Positions 48,594 to 58,921 of a stretch of DNA of 64,000 bases are shown one piece after another (position 1 is the stretch's first letter; every line of letters starts with the position of its first letter). The position numbers and the translations under genes were made by a program. A model generated the notes under the pieces. The model was given only the letters and a program-made list of their open reading frames with translations. It had not been told where the DNA came from and ran no database searches. Source of the DNA: Chrysophaeum taylorii (taxonomy: Eukaryota; Sar; Pelagophyceae; Pelagomonadales; Pelagomonadaceae); contig JAQMWT010000453.1 in the NCBI GenBank assembly GCA_029834535.1, positions 1 to 64,000 on the forward strand. The letters are read 5' to 3'.

Positions 48594-48932
48594 ACTTTAT
48601 ACCCCACGCCTCTGCGTCGATCATCGCAAGATCCGAACTCTCCTGCACTGGTCAACACCACCACCACCACCACCACCTGGCCCTAAGTTGTTTGTTTTTT
48701 TTTTTCCGGGCGATGGATGGACCACATTCATTTGCTGCTGACGGAGTGCCCCACTGACTGGTCTCTCAGAGGGCTGGCAATTCCAAAATATAACAATAGT
48801 AAAGCGCGGTCACCCACCCCCCCCCAGAAGAATACTAGGTCACAACCACCATAACTTACTTACCCTCGACGACGACGACGACGACGACGACGGTTTGAAA
48901 AAAAAGAAAGAAAGGAAGAAAGCAAACCAACG
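48594..48932. other. Intergenic stretch, no gene seen
   Basis: (CCA)n run at 48,656-48,678, poly-T at 48,695-48,705, a C run at 48,818-48,824 and (GAC)n at 48,868-48,892 just before the next start codon. Probably 3' and 5' flanks only. Confidence 0.5.
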
Positions 48933-51900
48933 ATGATGGAGGCGCCCGAGAGGCTGGCGCTGCGACAGCATGTGACGCTGGGCGGTCGAGCCGTGGGGGT
49001 ATGCGCCCGTGGTAACGCCGTGTGCGTGGCGACCGAGGCCGGCGACGAGCTGCGGGCGCTGATGGTGTCGGAGGACGACGAGGAGTCGCAGCGGTGGGTG
49101 GGTCTCGGGCCGGCGGGGACCTCGTACGCGTTGGCGTGGGGTCGTGCGGCGACGATCTTCGTCGGCGACGACGATGATTTGTCGCGGGTGTGCGAGGTGG
49201 AGGACGGCGGCCTCTCGCGAGAGCGCCCGCTGTTCGACGGCGCCAAAACGAAGGCGAAGGGGCGGCGGCGCGCGCCTATCGTCGCGGCCGCGAGCAGCGA
49301 CGCGGCGATCGGCGTGCTGCTCGGCGACGGCTCGGTGCGTATCGAGGGCGAGAGCGTAAGGTGGGCGCACGGCTCGCCCGGGACGGCATTGTGTGCGGCG
49401 GCCGACGCGCTGTGCGCCGGCGACGTCGACGGCGCGACGCGCGTGTGGCGGGCCGACGCGACGTGTCGCGCGCGCCTCGACTGCGGCGTGGCGGCGCCCG
49501 TGGCGGCCCTCGCCGTCGCAGGCACCAGGCTCATCGCAGCGCACGAGGCGGGGACTTTGATCGCCTGGGAGCTCGCGGCCGGCGTGCCCGTCGGGTCGTG
49601 GAAACTCGACGTCGCCGGCTTGTCGTCGTTTGGAAACGACGTCGTGGTGGGCTGCGTGTTGCGCGGCGGCGGCGAGCTCGCGCGCCTGCGCTTCGAACCC
49701 GACTCCGCGATCATCGTCGAGGACCTCGACACGGGCGGCTGCTCTCAGGTCGCGGTTGGAGATTCGTGCCTCTGGGCCCTACGCGGCGGTTCCGGTTCCG
49801 ATTCCCAGGAGGACGAGGTCGCGAAGCTCGTCGACGCGCCTAATCTCGAAGAAGAAGAGGATGGTCGAATGGTGATCGCGGCGGCGCCGCGAAATGTCGC
49901 CGTAGCCGACGATCAGGATCTCGCCGCGGGGCGGTGGGCGGCGCTGGCCGACTTCCCGAACGCAGAGACGGCTCGTCGCGCGCTCGACGAGATGATCGCG
50001 AGCGGCGAGGACGCCGAGGCCGCGCGCGAGGTGCGCGAGCGGCTGGAGGTGTTCGAGGAGTTGTCGCCGTCGGTCGAAAACTGGGCCCGCTTGTGGCCGC
50101 GGTTTCGCGACGCCGACGATTTCGGCGTCGCGGCGGCGGCGGCGCGCGCGGGCGATTCGCGGCGGCTCGTCGCGGTGTGGCGTCGGCTGCTCGGGGCGCG
50201 GGCGGCGCGGGGGGGCGCGATCGCGCGCGCAAAGTTTTCGGAGATGGTCGTGGAGGCGTGCGTCGAGGGGCTGCCGATCGAGGCGGCGCCCGCGTTCGTG
50301 CCGTGGCTCTGTGACGACGTCGTGCCCGCGCTCCGAGGGACGGCCGCGCGCCGCGTCGCCGCTTGGGCGAGAGACGCGGCGCGAGGGCTCGCCCTCGCCG
50401 GGCGCACCGACGACGCGCGGTACGTCGCCGACGAGCTTTTGCGTGCGCTCGAGGCACCGCTCTCGGTCGCCGCCGTTGCCGTCGGGGCAACGGCCGACGC
50501 GTGGCTCGCGAGTAGTAATCGTAACGATCGCGAGGACGATCCGCTGTCGTTGCTCCGGGGTCTCGCGAGACGGCTGAATCGCGTCGTGGAGCTCCGCGAC
50601 GCCCACGGCGCGTGCGTTTCGACGCTCGCGAGCTACGAGGCGACCGACGCGTCGGAAATCGCCGTCGCACTCCTAGACCGCGTGCGCGAGCCGAGCCTCG
50701 TGGCGGCCGAAATCTCTCACCACGTGCGGCCTATCTGCGCGGCTCACCGCGTCGACGCGGACGAGCTCCTCCTCGCGTACGTCGAGGCCCGCGACGCCGA
50801 CGCCGACCGCGGGGTCGCGGTCATCGGGGAGCTCCGGGGGGAGCACCGGCGCGTCGAGGCGGCGTTGGCCCTCGTGACGGCCGCGCGGCCGCCGTACCCC
50901 GAGTCGCTCCTAAATCTCGCGCGCCGCGAGGACCGGAAATGGCGGGCCGTCGCGGCGCGCGACGGCGCCGATTCGCTCGCGAATGCCCTCCTCGACGCGA
51001 TGCGCCTCGCGCGCCTCGCCCACGTCGCCCACACCTACGGGGTCTCGGCGTTCGACGCGGGCGACGCCGCGCAGGCCCGCCGCCTCGCGGGCATCGTCGT
51101 CGCGAGGGCCGCGGCCGAACGCGACGCCGACGTTCGCGACGCGGCGCTCGACGACGCCGAGCTCCTCGCCGCGGCGTACCCCGCGACGCTCTCGACGCGA
51201 GGCGTGGTGGTCGCTTTTGCCGCCCGCCTCGCCGACCGCGACGACGCCGACCCGCGAAACCTCGGCGAAATCGCGGCTCGGGCGGTCGCGAGGAGGTTGC
51301 CGCGCGGCGCCGAGCGCCAGGCGGCGCGCCGCGAGATCGTCGCCGCGTGCCGCCGCGCCCTCGATTTTTTTCGAGGCGAGGGCTGCGCGGCGGCGGCGAC
51401 GGCCGCCGTCGGTGCCGCCGTCGGGTCGGCGCTGGTCGACGAGGCCGCGAAGACGGCGGCACCGACGGGCCCGCGTTTCCGCCACGACGCGACGCAGGTC
51501 GACGACCTCCGGCGCGTCGCGGCGCTCTACGAGGAGTTCGGGCGGATCGAAGCCTCGCCCGAAACCCTCCGCGACCCCGACGTCCTCGAGCGCGCGGCCG
51601 CGCCGCTCCTCGCGACGCCCGAAGATAATCGCTCCCGGCTCGACCGCCTGGCCGAGCTCGTCGACGCGCCTTCCGGCTGGGCGGCCGCGGCGCTCGCGAC
51701 GCGAGACCGCGACGCCTCGCGCGCCGACGAGCTCTACGAAACGGGGGGCGGCGGCGCTCACGCGGCGTGCCTCCGCGACCTCGCGACCACCCTCGCGGCG
51801 CGCGCGATGGAATCCGGAACGCTCCTCGGGGACGGCTGGCGCCCGGTCGCGCGCCGCGTCCTCGCGCAGGCGGTCGCGCTCGAGCCGCTCGCCTCGCGGC

Positions 51901-54900
51901 GCGCCGACGACGCGATTTCCCTCGAGGCCCTCCGCCTCGTCGACGCCGTCGCCGCGCGCTGCGTCGGCACGCGCCACAACACCTCCTACCTCCACCACAA
52001 GAACGACGGTCTCCTGTTGGTCGAGGCGCACCTCGAGCCCCGCGTGGCCGACGTGCTCGAGGCGCTAAAAAAAGATGACGCGACCTCCTCGCTCGACGCG
52101 GCGACCGAGCGCCTCGTCGACGCGCTCGCCGCGAACGACGCGTGGCGCCTCGTTGCCCAGGCCCTCCAGCTCCGCTCGGCCGTCCGCGGCAGAAGCATCG
52201 CGCCGGACCTGACGCGCGACGCCTTCGCCCGCCAGCTCCGGACCTGGCTCCTCGCGGTCGTCGACCGCGCGTCCGACGTCGATACGATCGCCGGCCTCGC
52301 CTCGGCGGCCCCGCGCCGCGCGGTCTTCGCCGCCTACAAAGAGGCCCTCGGCAACGCCGACCTCGACCAGCTCGGGACCCTCGCCCTCGTGGGCCGCGCG
52401 GTCGCCGCGCGACTCGACGAGCCGCGCCTCGAGGCGACGAGCGCCGCGCTCGCCGCCGACGCGAAATGGTGGCGTCTCCTCGAGGAGCGCAAAGTCCCGT
52501 TCGACCACGCGCGCCTCAGACGCCGCCGCAACGCAGAGTGCGACCACGCGCGCCAGCTTTTGGCCCCCCTGCTCGACCGCCAAAAAACAACAGCACCGAA
52601 AGCTCCGTTGTCCGCGGACGAGATAGAAACCGCGTACGCGTTCTGCGACCACTTTGGCGTGCCGCGGTCGATCGCCGCCGAGGCATTGGCCGCGCGGCTC
52701 CTTTCGCGCGGCGCGCGAAAGCCCCAGGACCTCGGCGACGCGGTTTCGAGCGCGTTGAAAATCGTCAACCCCTCGAGACGTTTGCTCGTCTTGCGAGCGG
52801 CGATTTCCGAGACGGACCCGCGCGCCTACGACCGCCTCGACCTCGCGCTCGGCCTCGCGATCGACGCGACCAAAGCCGGCGACGAGGTCCGAGGACCCGG
52901 CGATATTTTTGCCTCGCCCTCGCGCGACCTTTTGGAAAAGTGGCGCCGCGTCGTCCGGTGGCTCGACCGCGTACGTTCCGACGCCGCGACGACGCTCGGC
53001 GTCGAGGCCGCGACGACGCTCGGCGATGACGACGACGGCGGCGGCGGCGCTATCCCCTTCCACGACCTCGTCCGAGCCCCCCTCGCGACCCTCGAGCCCC
53101 TCCTCTCCGAGGACGCGGTCCCGCGCCTCGCAAAAGTCGCGAAATGGACCGGTCTCGAGCCGGCGGCCCTCTGGTGTCGCCTCGCCGACTCGCGCTGGAA
53201 TAAGAAAAAAAACGACGAAAGCGAAAACGACGACGACGACGACGGCGCTTCGGGGTGGAAATGCCTGGACCAGGCCGCGGCGACCTCGCCGGCCCTCGCG
53301 GCCAAAGCAGCCGTCGACCGCGCCAACGCCCTTTCGCTTCAGAACGACGACGACAACCTCGAGGCCGCCCTCGACGCGTGGACGCGCGCGAGATCTTTCG
53401 CGGCTGCGTGGGCCAAGGCCTCGAAAAGCGCCGACGCGAGAGAAACGGTCCTCGCGATACGACTAAAGCGCCGCGACGTCTCGCGCCGCGCGCTCTCGCG
53501 GGCATTTTTCCCCAGGAACAACAATAGTATTGAGGGAGAACCGTCCTGGCGCGCCTGCGACGACCTCTCGACCGTGCTGCGGCGACTCTACGCGTCGGCC
53601 GCCGACTCGGCCGCGCGCGACGCGCTCTCGGCCCCCGACGGCTCGCGCGCCGCCTTCCGATCCGCCGCGCGCCGAGCCCACGCGGCCGCGCGCATTCTGG
53701 CCCGCCTCGAGAACCCCGACGACGAGGCCCGCGACGTCGTCGAGTCGGCGCGACGAGAGCTCGCCAGAGCCTGGCTCTTCGACGACGACGACGTCGTCAA
53801 AGATGACGATTCGACGCCCGCCTCGGTCTTTTCCCCCACCGCCCTCGAGCGCCGCGAGACGCGCCTCGCGATTGCCGCCATCAAGGTCGCCTTCGTCCTC
53901 TCGGCCAGAGACGACGATCCCGATGTTTACGACGACGACGACGACCGCCGCGACGACCTCCGCGCGCTCGAAGCAAAACTCCTCCTCGGCTGCGAAAAAA
54001 ACAACGCACTTCCGCCGCCGCCGCCGCCGCCAAGAGACCGCCGCACGGCCGTCGAGCTCCTCGTCGAGCTCGCCGCGGCCGTCGGCGGACCCGGCGACGA
54101 GGCCGCGCCCTCCTCGACCCGCGTCGAAGCCGGCCGCCGCGAGCGTCTCACCGCCCGCGCCCGCCTCCGCGCGCTCCGCGCCGCCGCCGTCCTCGCGCCC
54201 ACGAGGGCCGCCCTCGACGCGGCCTGGACCCCCGACGACGACGATCAACCGGCAACCCTCGTCGCCCTCTCGCGACGACTCCGCGTCGTCGCCGAACTCG
54301 GAGCGATGCGACTCCCGCACGCCCGCGTCGTCGCCGCCAAAGGCGCGGCCTGCGGCATCGGCGTGCGCGCCGTCGTCCGCACCCTCCTCGCCGACCACTG
54401 CGAACCCAGACTTTCCCCCACCCTCCTCCCCCTCCTCGCCGCCCTCCTCCTCGAGGCCAACGACGACCAACCCCGGCGCGACGACGACGACGACGACGAC
54501 GACGAATTCGCCCTCTGGGCCGCGCTCTTCGATGCCTTCGCCCGCCACAACCAGTGGCGCTCCCTCCTCGCCGTCATGCGCCGCCTTTCCGCCCGACCCT
54601 GGCTTCTCACCTGGTACGCTACTTTTCTTGCGCAAAAAAAGCCACCTTTTATTTCTTTCTTTCTTTCTTTCTTTCGTTCACGCCCGCCGCAGGCGCGCCG
54701 ACAACCTCCGACCCGTCTGGACCGCAGCGCTCCGCCGCCCGGCCGACGAGGTCTTCGACATCTGCGACCGAAAGCTCAAGCCGAGGTGCCTCTCTTTTTT
54801 CGACAAAATCTTGAACGACGACGGCTGACCGACTGACTGATTGATTTCGCAGGCCACTCTGGGAAAGCAACGCCCAAACATCGTCCGAGGCTGCTGCCGC

Positions 54901-55171
54901 CGACCAAAAAAGACGCCAACAAGACCTCCCCGCGCGCGACGCCCTCGCCACCGTCTTTCATCAAGTCCTCGCGATCCTCGTGGCCGCCCCCCGTTTCGTC
55001 TCCCGCGACGACCGAGCCCACCTCGCGCGCGCCCTGCGCGCCTGCGACATGCACGACCTCGCTTGCGCGATCGATCCCTCTTCAAACGACGCTTCTCTCT
55101 CCGCCGACGCCGCACCACCACCACCAACACTCCGCGCCTCGCTCCACCGGGCACCCAGGCTCAGCTTGTAG
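48933..55171 (+). CDS. Very large beta-propeller plus alpha-solenoid-like protein
   Basis: Exons 48,933-54,613, 54,693-54,785 and 54,853-55,171 with introns of 79 nt (GTACGC...CCGCAG) and 67 nt (GTGCCT...TCGCAG) give about 2,030 residues. The first 330 residues have beta-propeller (WD40-like) character, e.g. LCAGDVDGATRVWRADATC and LIAAHEAGTLIAWELAAG. The remaining 1,700 are Ala/Leu-rich helices without clear repeats, as in solenoids. Proteins of this size and layout include KNTC1/Rod (kinetochore) and NBAS (ER-Golgi tethering); I cannot choose and see no diagnostic motif. Strong C/G-ending codon use over 5.6 kb and in-frame short introns support a real gene. Two Asp-rich runs come from (GAC)n. 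Confidence 0.7.
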
Positions 55172-55280
55172 CAGCAGCCGGGTTTTGTTTTACATCTTCC
55201 CGAGATTGTGCCTTGTGTAGACCACACGTCGAGCGAGGGTTTTAAGATTTTTTGTGGACTTTTTTCGTTCATCTTTTGTT

Positions 55281-55372
55281 TTGTCTTTAAAGGTCGACTG
55301 CTAAGAGCGGTGTGTGTGTGTGGGGCATGAAGGATGTGGGTGGTTTTGTGGGGTAGGAGGGATCGTTGTTTG
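55281..55372 (+). repeat. Dispersed TTTAAA-GTCGAC repeat, long form, overlapping a gene start
   Basis: gtctttaaaggtcgactgct, aagag, ggtgtgtgtgtg, catgaaggatgtgggtgg, tttgtggggta and gagggat match 12,025-12,120 read on the minus strand. The repeat includes an ATG (55,334) that is in frame with the downstream fusion gene. Confidence 0.7.
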
Positions 55373-55378
55373 TCACTG

Positions 55379-57466
55379 ATGGCTCTGGTATGGCTCGTCT
55401 TCCTGGCGGCTGTTGCAATGGCAAAGAAGACCTGTCCGGTGTGGGCGGTCGTCTCGACAACGGAAAAGCCCGGTCTCACGGTGCGGACTTTGGTTAACCG
55501 CGCGAACGTGTGTGTGGCGGCAGTCAACGTTGCAGCAGTCAACGACGCGAGCCGGGACATCGAAGAATCTTGGGCCAGCTTCGTCGACGAATACAGAGAT
55601 TCGGTGATGTACTTGAGTGCCTCGTGGCACTCCTCCTCGTACGAGATTGCCACACATCTACGAAATGTGAGCGCGTTGTCGCGAAAGAATCTCGGTTACC
55701 TCGTCGCAATCGAGCGCGGTGCCGAATTCATTGTGGACCTTGACGATGCGGTAGAGTTATATTCGTACAGCGACGTTGAACCCGTCGCCGACGGTTGCAC
55801 ACCACTGCACGACATCGCCTCGGGAAGCCGCGTGTGGGAAGTTGAGGGGCCGACCGTGGCGCCGCAAAACTGGAGCAGAGTGGCATTCGCAAACCTCATG
55901 CCGTACTTCGACCCGCAATCAGACAAGGGCTTGCTGCGGCCGCGCGGGTTACCACCCGATTCTCTTGAGGGTGACGTGATGATCAGGGAGATGCCACCTG
56001 CTAAAAAAAGAAAGAGGATCGCAATAGTCCACTCCATAACCGACAAGCGGCCCGACGCTGTCGAGGCGCATATAACGTGGTTTAGCAAGCGTGACAGCTG
56101 CCTCGCACTAGACAACGGCGTCTTCACGGCATGGAATGCTCAGAGCACTGCGTTCAGCCGGGACGCCTTCTTCGCGCTTTTCTTACCAGCCAATGTCGCC
56201 GTTCCTGACGTTTGGCGGAGCTATATTGCGTCGAAGTTGCTGTGGTCGACCGAGCTTGGAATTGCGATCACGGCGGCTGAGACACGCGACGTCCGCGATA
56301 GCGTGGACTGCCCAGATGCCATGTTTCCGCTGTCGCCAGCAGAATTTACTGCAAACGAAGAGGCGACTCAGCGCGCGTCCAACGTCCTCGACTATTGCTT
56401 AGATGGCGCTAAGAGCATATGGGCAGCGATGGTCAAAATCATCCAAAAGGCGACGCCGGATGACGAAAATTTAGCAAGAGCGTGGATCCGCGACCTTGAT
56501 CGTATTGGCTACAAGTGGCCCCGGCTTGTCGCGTCGCGGTGTCGTTACTCGCGAGCAGCCCGCCAAAGTTTGCGCGCGTGTGGTCCGCCCGCGCAAGCGA
56601 TCATTTCCCAGTACCACTACGGCCCAAGCAACCAGTTCTACCAGTTTGGAAACCACGCCGAGAACGCGGCAAGGTGTAATTGTGTTTACGTCCTCAGCAA
56701 GTTTTACGCGTCGAAGAAGGACGAACGCGTCCCGCGTTACGCACCCGAGGATATATTCAACATCCCGTTCTTACAGAGCAAGCTTAACATCACGACCATT
56801 TCGGTTGATACATTCGAGCGATGCAAGTCAAATTTCCGAACCGTAACAGCCGAGAATTGGCATAGGTATCCCGCGAGAAGATGGACTCACGAACTCGTAC
56901 CCCTTGGAATGGCCGCTCTTCGATTTTCGTCGACGATCGTGGACATCGCCACGCGAGTGCTCAACCAAGCTGCTATCAGAACTAATGCTTTCTCGACGTC
57001 AAGCTTTATGTGCGTGCATCTACGCCGCGAACAAGAGTGGTTCGCCAGCCGTGCTCGTTTCCACGAGGACTGCGACAAGCGAGTCTGCTTGTCATCCAGG
57101 AGCATCGTCGCCGTGCTCCGCGACATCGCAAAGGAAAACGGCCAACGAACAATATACATCGCCACAAATACGAATATCGGCGAAAAGCGCTACTACCAGG
57201 AGACCCTCCGAGCCCGCTTCAACATATCTTCCTTCACCTCTGACTTCCCGCCCATCAAGAAAGTGCTTGCCTCCGTCGACGACTTCACTCTCTCAGTCGT
57301 GGAGCAACATATCTGTTATATGGCCGACGTCTTTGTCGGTACCGCTGGATCGACCTGGACTGGCACGGTCGCCATGATGCGCGCGAGCGAGAATCGCGAC
57401 TGGCACACTTTCCCCAGAGACGACACGTTACTATACATAGGCGGTCAACAACACCACCAAACATAG
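55379..57466 (+). CDS. STELLO-like (DUF288) and O-fucosyltransferase-like fusion protein
   Basis: 695 residues from the second Met. It starts with a signal peptide (MALVWLVFLAAVAMA), so it enters the secretory route. The first 200 residues read CPVWAVVSTTEKPGLTVRTL, DSVMYLSASWHSSSYEIATH, RKNLGYLVAIERGAEFIVDL and DDAVELY, which resembles DUF288/STELLO glycosyltransferase-like proteins (P-x-x-RKN-GYL-x-AI-x-GA-x-x-I-x-D-DD). The last 230 residues carry O-fucosyltransferase-like blocks: NQFYQFGNHAENAARCNCVY, FMCVHLRREQEWF and DVFVGTAGSTWTGTVAMMR. I infer a Golgi glycosyltransferase with two catalytic-type domains. Start: the upstream in-frame ATG at 55,334 lies in a dispersed repeat, would bury the signal, and is less likely. 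A broken copy lies at 62,165. Confidence 0.7.
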   Translation: MALVWLVFLAAVAMAKKTCPVWAVVSTTEKPGLTVRTLVNRANVCVAAVNVAAVNDASRDIEESWASFVDEYRDSVMYLSASWHSSSYEIATHLRNVSALSRKNLGYLVAIERGAEFIVDLDDAVELYSYSDVEPVADGCTPLHDIASGSRVWEVEGPTVAPQNWSRVAFANLMPYFDPQSDKGLLRPRGLPPDSLEGDVMIREMPPAKKRKRIAIVHSITDKRPDAVEAHITWFSKRDSCLALDNGVFTAWNAQSTAFSRDAFFALFLPANVAVPDVWRSYIASKLLWSTELGIAITAAETRDVRDSVDCPDAMFPLSPAEFTANEEATQRASNVLDYCLDGAKSIWAAMVKIIQKATPDDENLARAWIRDLDRIGYKWPRLVASRCRYSRAARQSLRACGPPAQAIISQYHYGPSNQFYQFGNHAENAARCNCVYVLSKFYASKKDERVPRYAPEDIFNIPFLQSKLNITTISVDTFERCKSNFRTVTAENWHRYPARRWTHELVPLGMAALRFSSTIVDIATRVLNQAAIRTNAFSTSSFMCVHLRREQEWFASRARFHEDCDKRVCLSSRSIVAVLRDIAKENGQRTIYIATNTNIGEKRYYQETLRARFNISSFTSDFPPIKKVLASVDDFTLSVVEQHICYMADVFVGTAGSTWTGTVAMMRASENRDWHTFPRDDTLLYIGGQQHHQT

Positions 57467-58835
57467 TGGCAACACGACGATCGAAAATCGACTATAGCTC
57501 AAGGCCCCGGCCTATACTTTGGACCAGGGAAGTCGAGCTCGTGCGAATCCAGGAACTCCTCCAGTAAATAAATTTTCTAGTGTCTAGCCAGCCCATCGTA
57601 CGCATGATACTCGAAGATAGCCTGGGGACGATGCCTACTTTTTTGTTTAATTAACCACCTCGCAATGCGCATGCCTGCACACTTCTCCTCAAGCGTGCCA
57701 AGCTTGCTGCTTGCTCGCGATGGCGAGTAAATTGTCAGCAAGCATGGTTTCTCGTACTAGGCGAAGCTAAAAGCCATACTACCGCGGGCAGACGGGCAAC
57801 TGCGAGCACACTTAAGTAAGGTAGGTTACAGCGCATTGTTTTTTTTCGACGTCAGCTGAGTCCCGTCCTCGTCCCTCGCCTCTGCCCCAACTGCGTGATT
57901 TTCCTCTGTGATTCCGTACCGGCTCCTGCCGGTCCGGCCTGGCTCCCATGGTCGGAAGAGGTATGAAGTTAGTTAGTTAGTCGTCATCTGAGTCAGATCA
58001 TCAGTACCCGAAGTCACTCGAACTCGCATTGCCTTTACCACACACTTGGCTCGGTCGCGGTTTCGAACGCACGGTGCATCGAACGTACCTTCGGTGCTGG
58101 TTTACATTAACACCGCACGGCCTTTAGTACCATAGCGCCATTCTTTCGGGCGTTGGGCACGTAGAGCTGTCCTACTTGATCGACGTAGTGACGCATCTGC
58201 TCCGATCCAGCAAACCCTTGTTGTCGCTCGGCCTAGTTCGGGCAAGTCTAGCTTTCACGAGGCGTGTACGACGAGGTCGCAAAAGCGATTCATCAGACGT
58301 CGGTCGCCGAGGATGATGCTCGTCGATGACGGCCTCGCATCGTTGGCTTAAGTTTGGCTCGAATTGAGATCGGTCGATCGCGAGGGTATGCATAAGGACG
58401 GACGGCGCGGGCTGCTGTAGTGGCCTTGTGCACGTCGTGCGCCGCTTAAATTCGCTACCAACACCGACAGCCGGCTTAGAGCAGCGAGTGTGTCTGAAGG
58501 ACAGCGGTGTCAGCGGTGGAGTGCCGATTGCTGGAGTCTCATGATCTGAGGCCCAACGTTGTTCGGGAGCGGCTGGATGGCACCACTCACGACAAAATTA
58601 CCCGGCACATCCCCCCCGCAAGAGCGTGTCGAGGCGGGACTTGAGGTCATCAACAGTTTACTTTTTTTTTAAGTTGCAGGAGTGTCCAGCACCACTTCCA
58701 GAACATGCGCAGCCGACCTGTTATCGCGCTCGGCGGCTCCTCAACGACGCGCAACCAGCGCGAGGCGAAAATCAAGAAACACCGCGAACCCTTACCCCCG
58801 GACTCGAGTTTAAACCCCCGGACTCCTTTCCGTTC
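57467..58835. other. Gene-poor stretch
   Basis: No reading with coding character. It includes the inverted 60-bp repeat at 57,918-57,978 and T-rich tracts (57,838-57,847; 58,661-58,670). I saw no tRNA, rRNA or conserved ncRNA. Confidence 0.5.
57918..57978 (-). repeat. Dispersed 60-bp repeat, copy B
   Basis: The reverse complement matches 46,621-46,680 (shared catgggagccaggccggacc core). It lies far from any gene here, so the repeat is not a promoter element of a particular gene. Confidence 0.7.
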
Positions 58836-58921
58836 GACGCTCTCACCCCCGCCAATTTAACTTAATTTTAAGCTGCTTTTATCACGCCCTTTATTTAACC
58901 TTTGAGTTTACTCCTAAACAC
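58836..58921 (+). repeat. Dispersed repeat, copy 2
   Basis: Shares cgacgctctcacccccgcca-type sequence, ttaagctgctttt and ttaacctttgagtttactcc with 11,098-11,185 in the same order. It marks the left edge of the decayed coding region that follows. Confidence 0.5.

Noticed and set aside
50612-53063. Several 250-370-residue readings on both strands inside the very large protein gene
   Set aside because: All overlap strongly coding sequence of the main frame and are Arg-rich or Glu/Val-rich shadows.
57467-58835. tRNA or rRNA genes in the gene-poor zone
   Set aside because: I looked for T-loop and conserved rRNA blocks on both strands and found none convincing.
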